Source: Halobacteriales archaeon QS_9_70_65 (GTDB taxonomy: Archaea > Halobacteriota > Halobacteria > Halobacteriales > Haloarculaceae). From it: 11,415 bases of DNA. The stretch spans positions 1-11,415 of the forward strand of contig PXSC01000008.1 of the NCBI GenBank assembly GCA_003023535.1. Direction: 5' to 3'. Below, piece after piece: positions 6,466-11,415 of the stretch. The first letter of the stretch is position 1. Each line of letters starts with the position of its first letter. The notes beneath the pieces were generated by a model. The model made no database searches. It was given only the letters and a program-made list of their open reading frames with translations, and was not told the origin of the DNA. The translations under genes and the position numbers were made by a program.

Positions 6466-7758
6466 TCAGGCCACGGTGTACCAGATCATGACGCCGAGCC
6501 AGACTGCTACCAGTCCGGCCCAGTGCCACTTCGCCGCCTTTGCCACCTTCAGATAATCGATCTCCGAGATTCCACTGATGATGTACAGGTTCAGGCCGTA
6601 GGGGGGCGTGATGAACCCGATCGATGCGCCCATCATGAAGATGATCCCCCATTCGACGGGCGACCATCCGAGGGCGGCCGCCGCCCCGGCCAGTATCGGG
6701 GCCGTGAGCAGGAGATTCGGGGTCGCATCCAGCAGTGACCCGGCCAGCAGCATGATCACGGTCATGACGAGAACGATCAACGCGGGATGTCCCAACGAGA
6801 CGATGCCGTCGGAGATCACCTCTCGTAGACCGAGATCGGAGAGACTCTGCTGGATCAGAATCGAGGTGACGACCATCGGGAGGATGATCCCGATCAGCAG
6901 GATCGACGAGTAGCAGGCGCGGACGATCTGATCGACCGACGTGATCTGTCGGGACCCGATCGCTGCGACCAGGATGTACACCACCGCGACGGCGGCCGAT
7001 TCGCTCGGGGTGAAGATTCCTAGAAAGATACCGCCGAAGAGGAGGACGATCGTCCCGAGACCCACCTTCGCGTACCACGTCCTGACGAGGATCTGTTTGA
7101 TGTCGACACCGAAATCGTCGGTGACGCCGTAGTCGTTCCGGTAGGAGATCAACGTGTTGATCGCCAACAGCGCGAGCAGCATCGCCAATCCGGGGATAGC
7201 TCCCGCCAGGAACAGTTCGAAAATCGAGACACCGAAGGCCGCACCGTAGATGATCAGGAGGATGCTCGGGGGGATGATCGCACCCAGGACGCCGCCAGAG
7301 GCGATCGTCGCGGCGGCGTAATCGTCTTCGTACCCCTCCTCACAGAGCGGCGAATAAAGCGCAGAGCCCACGGAAGCTGTCGTCGCTGCATTGGAGCCGG
7401 TGATCGCGGAGAAGATTCCGGCGGTACCGACCGCCGTGTTGCCCGTGACACCGGGGATCCAGCCGATGATCTCCCGGGTGAATTCGATGAGGTTGTCGGC
7501 GATTCCGGCCTCACGTATCAGGTCCCCCACCAGAATGAAGAGCGGAATCGCGGTGAACGAGAAGCTCTGTAGGACGTCGTAGTGGTTCTGGGACATGTTG
7601 ATCAACGGGAAGCTGTCGAACCCGACGTGATAGCCGAGGGCCCACAGCCCGAAGACCAGATAAATCGGTATGCCCAACACGAAGGCGACGACTGACAGGA
7701 GCGTGATCCCGATCAGGAAGTTCGTCGGGGTTACCAACAAGGGTGAAAGCGAGTTCAT
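6466..7758 (-). CDS. dctM: TRAP transporter large permease (DctM family)
   Basis: The large membrane subunit of a tripartite ATP-independent periplasmic (TRAP) transporter, the channel that moves an organic acid inward using the sodium gradient. The 430-residue length is standard. The protein is almost entirely hydrophobic, with about a dozen membrane helices. Family signatures are visible: LFILVGDLI in the first third, the scoop motif AITGSNAATTASVGSAL (about residues 118-134), and GASIGFITPPYGLNLYIISG near the C-terminus, where TPP and GLN are typical of DctM. Its ATG overlaps the dctQ stop by four bases (ATGA), showing translational coupling. G+C is clearly lower than in the flanking his and thiolase genes, which suggests separate ancestry. 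Substrate cannot be read from this subunit. Confidence 0.93.
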   Translation of the reverse strand: MNSLSPLLVTPTNFLIGITLLSVVAFVLGIPIYLVFGLWALGYHVGFDSFPLINMSQNHYDVLQSFSFTAIPLFILVGDLIREAGIADNLIEFTREIIGWIPGVTGNTAVGTAGIFSAITGSNAATTASVGSALYSPLCEEGYEDDYAAATIASGGVLGAIIPPSILLIIYGAAFGVSIFELFLAGAIPGLAMLLALLAINTLISYRNDYGVTDDFGVDIKQILVRTWYAKVGLGTIVLLFGGIFLGIFTPSESAAVAVVYILVAAIGSRQITSVDQIVRACYSSILLIGIILPMVVTSILIQQSLSDLGLREVISDGIVSLGHPALIVLVMTVIMLLAGSLLDATPNLLLTAPILAGAAAALGWSPVEWGIIFMMGASIGFITPPYGLNLYIISGISEIDYLKVAKAAKWHWAGLVAVWLGVMIWYTVA

Positions 7759-8282
7759 TTCGAGATGTCCGAGGTCGGCGTGACGTCCTCGCCGTTATCG
7801 TACCTTCGTCTGATCCGGAGTATCTGCTGGGTCGCCCTGAGTACGATCAGGGTCATTCCGACCGGGATAGCCAGATACGCCGTCCACTGTGGAATCGGCG
7901 TTCCGAGGACCGGTCGCCCGGTAGCCAGACGTCGCCGAACCAGTTCGATCGAATAGTAACCGACGATCGCGGCAAACGACACCCACGTCGCGAAATCGAC
8001 GTACCGCAGGACGTAGTTCGCCCTGTTCGAAAGGTTGTTTCTGGCCAGTGAAAACCGGAAGTGCGATTCGTGGCGGATCGCCCAAGCCGCCGCCACCCAG
8101 ACCATCCACGTGAACAAAAAGAGCGTTCCGTTCAGTGTGAACGATGGGGGGTTCTCGAACGTCACCCGTTGGACCACAGTATAAAAGATCAGGAGGGTGT
8201 ACAGCGCGATCAGCACGATCGCGACGTATCCCTCGAAGTTCCTTTCGAGCTTCGCCAGCGTTCTGTCGTTAGAGAGTGACAT
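7755..8282 (-). CDS. dctQ: TRAP transporter small permease (DctQ family)
   Basis: The small membrane subunit that supports DctM in a TRAP transporter. The 175-residue protein has four membrane helices, at about residues 19-40, 52-69, 94-113 and 132-150, the canonical DctQ topology. Family features include AWAIRHESHFRFSL after helix 2 and the segment IPQWTAYLAIPVGMTLIVLR into helix 4. The start MSLSNDRT at 8282 leaves 29 bases after the dctP stop; an upstream in-frame start at 8342 would overlap dctP by 31 bases and add residues unlike the family, so 8282 is preferred. It overlaps dctM by four bases. No separate promoter fits between dctP and dctQ, so the three genes form one operon. Confidence 0.9.
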   Translation of the reverse strand: MSLSNDRTLAKLERNFEGYVAIVLIALYTLLIFYTVVQRVTFENPPSFTLNGTLFLFTWMVWVAAAWAIRHESHFRFSLARNNLSNRANYVLRYVDFATWVSFAAIVGYYSIELVRRRLATGRPVLGTPIPQWTAYLAIPVGMTLIVLRATQQILRIRRRYDNGEDVTPTSDISK

Positions 8283-8311
8283 CTTTCGTTCGGGTACGTA
8301 GGTTTCCGGTG

Positions 8312-9568
8312 TCAGATTTCGGAGAGATACTCGTCCCACCACGCATCGACGGTGAAGTCGCCGTGACTGGACGGAACGGAACTCTCCCGAGCCGTGTCGA
8401 CGAGAAACTCGTGGAACGCCTCGCCGTCGACACCGATCTGATCCGCCGAATCGACGATGTCCGAGTACAGGTCCAAGTTATCTTCGTACCCGATGGCGTC
8501 CTCCCACCGTTGCATCTGGTCGTCGTCCAAGTAATTGTACTCCAGGTCGTGTTCGACGGTACACGAAGACTCGGGAGGATCGTCGGTGTACAGCCCGAGG
8601 CGTTGTCGGTGAATTTCCTCCACGTTCATCCGAACGAGGTCCTCGTACATGGACTTCGATACGTCCGCGAGCAGCGAGAGGTTCTCATCGGAGAGGCTCT
8701 TGAGCCACTCGACGTTGGCCCACTTCGTGTCGTTGTGGATCGTCCACTTGTTGACGATGCTCGAAGCGAGTGCCTCGGCGTTGTTCCCTCCGTACGCACA
8801 GAGCGGCGAGGCAGCAGCTTCGGCTCCATCGACCGTTCCGGTACGGAGCCCCTGGAGCGCGTCGGCCCACGCCAGAGAGACCGGATTCATGCCGAGTTCG
8901 TCGAGCGCGATCCCGGAGACCTGGCTCGCGGTCCGCCGACAGTCCATATCTTTTACATCCTCCGGGAGCCGATGTGTGTAATCGGTGCTTTCGGCCCGGT
9001 CGATACCGATGTGGATCGCTCGGAGTGCGGGCGCGTGGTACCAAAGCGGGATGACACCGTACTCCCGGGCGAGCGGAACCCAGAACCGTTCGTAGGTCTC
9101 CGCCTGCGTTAGGGTGTGCGCCAGCGAAATCTCGCTCGGGAACGTGTACGGAATCATCCAGATGTCGTTCACCGGGAAGCTCGCACTCGAGTTACCGATC
9201 GAAGCGCTACCGATCTCGACGGTCCGGTTCCGGACGCTCTCCGGACACTCCAGTTCGCCGCAAATCTGCCCCTCGGCGACGTTTTCGACCTGGATACGTC
9301 CGTCGCTTTGCTCTTCGACCCGGCGTTCGAACTCCCAGTGGCCGGAGGGCTGTGCGCCTTCCCAGCCGCTTCCGGGAGGCGACATCACGCCACCGATGGT
9401 GAACTGCAGTTCAGCATCACCACTACCGCCGTTACCGTTACCGCCGTCACCGTTCCCACCGCCTCCGTTCCCGCTTTCGGCACATCCGGCGACGGTGATG
9501 GCTCCGGCAGCACCGGCGGCTCCCTTGAGAACCGTACGTCTGGACGGTAGCGTGCCGTCTATCGTCAC
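8312..9568 (-). CDS. dctP: TRAP transporter substrate-binding lipoprotein (DctP family)
   Basis: The extracytoplasmic receptor of the TRAP system, 418 residues. The N-terminus has a Tat signal (SRRTVLKG, twin Arg at 10-11) followed by a hydrophobic stretch and lipobox VAGC (Cys29). A Gly/Asn-rich tether (about 31-50) follows, so it is exported folded and anchored by lipid on the outer membrane face. DctP hallmarks include LPEDVKDMDCRR (201-212), where the conserved carboxylate-binding Arg is expected, and LGMNPVSLAWADALQGLRTGTVDGAE (225-250). The start codon is GTG at 9568; no in-frame ATG precedes the signal peptide. Cys102, Cys108, Cys210, Cys257 and Cys336 are unusual for a secreted haloarchaeal protein and may form disulfides. 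First gene of the operon; substrate unknown, probably an organic acid. Confidence 0.92.
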   Translation of the reverse strand: MTIDGTLPSRRTVLKGAAGAAGAITVAGCAESGNGGGGNGDGGNGNGGSGDAELQFTIGGVMSPPGSGWEGAQPSGHWEFERRVEEQSDGRIQVENVAEGQICGELECPESVRNRTVEIGSASIGNSSASFPVNDIWMIPYTFPSEISLAHTLTQAETYERFWVPLAREYGVIPLWYHAPALRAIHIGIDRAESTDYTHRLPEDVKDMDCRRTASQVSGIALDELGMNPVSLAWADALQGLRTGTVDGAEAAASPLCAYGGNNAEALASSIVNKWTIHNDTKWANVEWLKSLSDENLSLLADVSKSMYEDLVRMNVEEIHRQRLGLYTDDPPESSCTVEHDLEYNYLDDDQMQRWEDAIGYEDNLDLYSDIVDSADQIGVDGEAFHEFLVDTARESSVPSSHGDFTVDAWWDEYLSEI

Positions 9569-9605
9569 ATAAATTAATATCTGGCCATATGAGATAAATT
9601 TTCCC
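9569..9605 (-). promoter_or_regulatory. Promoter of the TRAP operon
   Basis: A strongly A/T-rich island of 37 bases. On the minus strand GAAAATTTA (9595-9603) lies 27-35 bases before the GTG start and looks like a BRE/TATA element. A TGGCCA palindrome (9582-9587) sits between the box and the start, where an operator could bind. It is the most A/T-rich point of the window. Confidence 0.5.
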
Positions 9606-9652
9606 CATACACGCCACGCTCGAGAAGAGTACGGCGTCCTCCGCGCGGTAGA

Positions 9653-9797
9653 TGGAAGGGCGAAGCTCCCTCGAGCAGTCGGGTATCGCCCGACGACGGA
9701 GAGGGACTACGTCCCTCAGGCAGTCGAGCAGTGCCCGACGACAGCGTGGCGTCGGGGACGCCACGAGCAGACGGCGCGAAGCGCCGTCGACGGCGGG
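9653..9797. repeat. Six-hairpin repeat element, right copy
   Basis: Homologous to 6033-6176 and in the same orientation, 3,620 bases away. Hairpins: 9658-9668 (4 pairs including a G-T wobble, loop GAA), 9678-9694 (6-bp perfect stem), 9701-9717 (6-bp stem), 9723-9739 (6 of 7 pairs, loop AGT), 9747-9763 (7-bp stem, loop GGG) and 9770-9788 (8-bp stem, loop GAA). Differences from the left copy are often paired: the C-G at 6059/6073 is T-A at 9679/9693, and the C-G at 6104/6118 is T-A at 9724/9738. The element lies about 50 bases upstream of the TRAP promoter. Confidence 0.8.
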
Positions 9798-9872
9798 ACT
9801 CCCTCGTCTTGAAAGATATGACCGCGGACCGGCGGGCGAGTTCGACACCGGCCAGGGGTCCGGCGCCGTCGG

Positions 9873-10088
9873 TCAGATGTTCAGGAAGACGGCGACGCCG
9901 AACAGCGCGATTACGACGCCGATGCCGCGGGTGAGCGTGATCTTCCACTCGGCGGGTTCGACCTCGTCCCACGAGCGCTTGCTGCCGATGGCGTCGAGCT
10001 GCTCCTCGAAGCGAGCGACCCTGTAGGGCCACACCGCGTTGACCAGGCCGAACGCCACGATGAGTGTTCCGAGGACGTGGCTGACCAT
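9873..10088 (-). CDS. Small two-span membrane protein of unknown function
   Basis: The 71-residue product has two hydrophobic helices, about residues 3-19 ([17 protein letters not shown]) and 52-70 ([19 protein letters not shown]), joined by a charged segment containing [24 protein letters not shown]. This layout resembles small prokaryotic proteins of the DUF6199 type, but I cannot confirm membership from sequence alone. ATG 10088 is chosen because it begins directly before the first helix and has a TATA-like box 25-30 bases upstream; the longer upstream frame adds an Arg/Ser-rich segment that looks non-coding. It follows the thiolase gene on the same strand, 114 bases away, with its own promoter. 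Confidence 0.75.
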   Translation of the reverse strand: MVSHVLGTLIVAFGLVNAVWPYRVARFEEQLDAIGSKRSWDEVEPAEWKITLTRGIGVVIALFGVAVFLNI

Positions 10089-10112
10089 GACCGGCGAGCA
10101 CGAGCGCTCCCC

Positions 10113-10118
10113 TAATGA
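10113..10118 (-). promoter_or_regulatory. TATA-like box of the 71-residue membrane protein gene
   Basis: On the minus strand TCATTA, inside ACTCATTAGG, lies 25-30 bases before ATG 10088. It supports that start and a leaderless transcript. Confidence 0.4.
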
Positions 10119-10202
10119 GTTTTTCGCGGACGATCGGGCGCGCTCTCCGGACCGTCGCCGCGAGACGGTGCCGCCGGAGCCGGCGGCCACGAATGTCGAC
10201 CG

Positions 10203-11354
10203 TCAGTCCGCGTGGAACTCGATCGCGGCGCCCTGCCCGAAGCCGACGCACTCCGTCGCGAGGCCGCGTTCGGCGTCGTCGCGCTTGTTCATCTCGTGGA
10301 TGAGCGTGACGGGCAGCCGCGCGCCGGAGGCGCCCAGCGGGTGGCCGATGGCGATGGCGCCGCCGTTGACGTTGTATATCTCGTCGTCGAAGCCGAGTTC
10401 CTGCTGGCAGTGGTAACACTGCGAGGCGAACGCTTCGTTGAGCTCGACGAGGTCGTAATCGTCGGCGGTCGTGCCCGACCGCTCGAAGAGGCTCCGGCAG
10501 GCCGGAACCGGCCCGGTGCCCATCACTTCGGGCTCGACGCCCGCGACGGCGTTGTTGCCGATCGCGGCCAGTTCCTCGAAGCCGTGCTCCTCGGCGAAGG
10601 CCCGCGAGGTGATCAGCAGTGCCGCGGCGCCGTCGGTCGTCTGGGAGGCGTTGCCCGGCGTGACGGTGCCGTCGGCTTTGAACACGCTCGGCAGCTCGGC
10701 GAGCTTCTCCTCGGTCGTGCCGGGCCGGAGGCCCTCGTCCTCGTCGACGATGATCTCCTCGCCGTCGTCGTGTCCCTGAACGGGGACGATCTCGTCGTCG
10801 AAGCGGCCCTCGTCGGTGGCGGCGCAGGCCCGTCGCTGGGAGCGGGCGGCGTAGGCGTCCTGCTGCTCCCGGGAAACGTCGTACCGCTCTGCGACCTCCT
10901 CGGCGGTGATACCCATCTGCAGCGCCGCGACGTCGTGGTGGTCGTTGAGGCCGGGGTGGATCTCGTCGTTCCCGCCCATCTTCACCCGCGACATCGACTC
11001 GACGCCGCCGGCGATGATGCAGTCCCGCTGGCCGGCGCGAATCGCGTCGGCGGCGTTGATGACGGCCTCCGCCGAGGAGGCACACCAGCGGTTGATCGTC
11101 GTCGCCGGCGTCGCCTCGCCGAGTTCGCTCATCAGCGCGATGACGCGGGCCATGTTGTTGCCCTGCTCGCCGCGCTGCTGGGCACAGCCCCACTTGAGGT
11201 CGTCGACCTCGGCGCCGGTGAGGCCGGTCTCGCCGAGTATCTCGTCGATCAAGGGAATCGAGAGGTCCTCCGGGCGGACCTCCGAGAAGACGCCGTCTTC
11301 CTTGCCGAACGGGGTTCGATACGCTCGCACGACGACCGGCGTGGAATCGCTCAT
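10203..11354 (-). CDS. Thiolase family protein (acetyl-CoA C-acyltransferase)
   Basis: A complete 383-residue thiolase, which condenses two acetyl-CoA to acetoacetyl-CoA or cleaves 3-oxoacyl-CoA in beta-oxidation. The nucleophile is Cys91 in TINRWCASS. The second catalytic segment is NEAFA (306-310). The general-base His338 is in [16 protein letters not shown], and Cys369 in [12 protein letters not shown] is the proton donor. The family usually has CxGGGxG there, so FGQG is a mild variant. The covering loop (about 120-250) is rich in Asp and Glu, as expected for a haloarchaeal enzyme. [17 protein letters not shown] at 11354 is a typical thiolase N-terminus. Synthetic versus degradative role is undecided: no Zn-dependent HMG-CoA synthase or DUF35 partner gene lies beside it in this window. 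Confidence 0.93.
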   Translation of the reverse strand: MSDSTPVVVRAYRTPFGKEDGVFSEVRPEDLSIPLIDEILGETGLTGAEVDDLKWGCAQQRGEQGNNMARVIALMSELGEATPATTINRWCASSAEAVINAADAIRAGQRDCIIAGGVESMSRVKMGGNDEIHPGLNDHHDVAALQMGITAEEVAERYDVSREQQDAYAARSQRRACAATDEGRFDDEIVPVQGHDDGEEIIVDEDEGLRPGTTEEKLAELPSVFKADGTVTPGNASQTTDGAAALLITSRAFAEEHGFEELAAIGNNAVAGVEPEVMGTGPVPACRSLFERSGTTADDYDLVELNEAFASQCYHCQQELGFDDEIYNVNGGAIAIGHPLGASGARLPVTLIHEMNKRDDAERGLATECVGFGQGAAIEFHAD

Positions 11355-11381
11355 ACGGCTCCGTGGTTCGGCTCCTACTAC

Positions 11382-11388
11382 GTTAATC
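11382..11388 (-). promoter_or_regulatory. TATA-like box of the thiolase gene
   Basis: On the minus strand GATTAAC lies 28-34 bases before ATG 11354, consistent with a leaderless or nearly leaderless transcript. The rest of the sequence to the window edge shows nothing else. Confidence 0.45.
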
Positions 11389-11415
11389 CTGTCTCTCTCG
11401 CCCGCTTCGGCCGTC

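Noticed and set aside
6033..9797. Composite transposon
   Set aside because: The flanking repeats encode no transposase and show no terminal inverted repeats or target duplications that I could find.
9574..11193. A 539-codon minus-strand open frame over the thiolase and right repeat
   Set aside because: Out of frame with the thiolase, extremely arginine-rich, and continues through the hairpin repeat.
1..11415. tRNA or rRNA genes
   Set aside because: No cloverleaf with a TTCRA-type arm and no rRNA-like stretch was seen on either strand.

Overview
The window is chromosomal DNA of a haloarchaeon (class Halobacteria). Most genes are about 70% G+C, the proteins are strongly acidic, and one gene is the 129-residue plant-type [2Fe-2S] ferredoxin with the acidic N-terminal insertion known from halophilic archaea. 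Most genes have an A/T-rich TATA-like box about 22-34 bases before the start codon and little room for a 5' leader, which is the usual leaderless arrangement. I cannot name a genus.

Layout. 1-420: no gene; a dense run of perfect hairpins, closed by an orphan TATA-like box. 547-1008 (+): a cysteine hydrolase (isochorismatase fold) that has lost all three catalytic residues, the cysteine through a clean internal deletion. 1119-2449 (+): a receiver-PAS-histidine kinase broken by a deletion plus frameshift between the dimerisation and ATP-binding domains. 2516-2905 (-): ferredoxin. 2976-4124 (-): PiT-family anion transporter lacking the usual aspartates. 4243-4959 (+): hisA. 5149-5322 (-): a 57-residue membrane protein. 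5425-6012 (+): hisB. 6466-9568 (-): a three-gene TRAP transporter (dctP-dctQ-dctM) of visibly lower G+C. 9873-10088 (-): a 71-residue membrane protein. 10203-11354 (-): a thiolase.

How it fits together. hisA and hisB serve histidine biosynthesis, each from its own promoter. The ferredoxin supplies electrons for oxidoreductases. The thiolase joins or splits acyl-CoA in acetoacetyl-CoA or beta-oxidation metabolism. The TRAP operon is a self-contained sodium-driven uptake system for an organic acid whose identity the sequence does not give.

The most unusual part is non-coding. Two copies of a roughly 140-base element (6033-6176 and 9653-9797), each a string of six short hairpins, lie in the same orientation on either side of the low-G+C TRAP operon. 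Several differences between the copies are compensatory and preserve base pairing, so the folded form seems to matter. A related but not alignable hairpin string lies at 6-352, beside the two decayed genes. Whether these are RNAs, DNA structural elements or recombination scars of an inserted cassette cannot be settled from one window.
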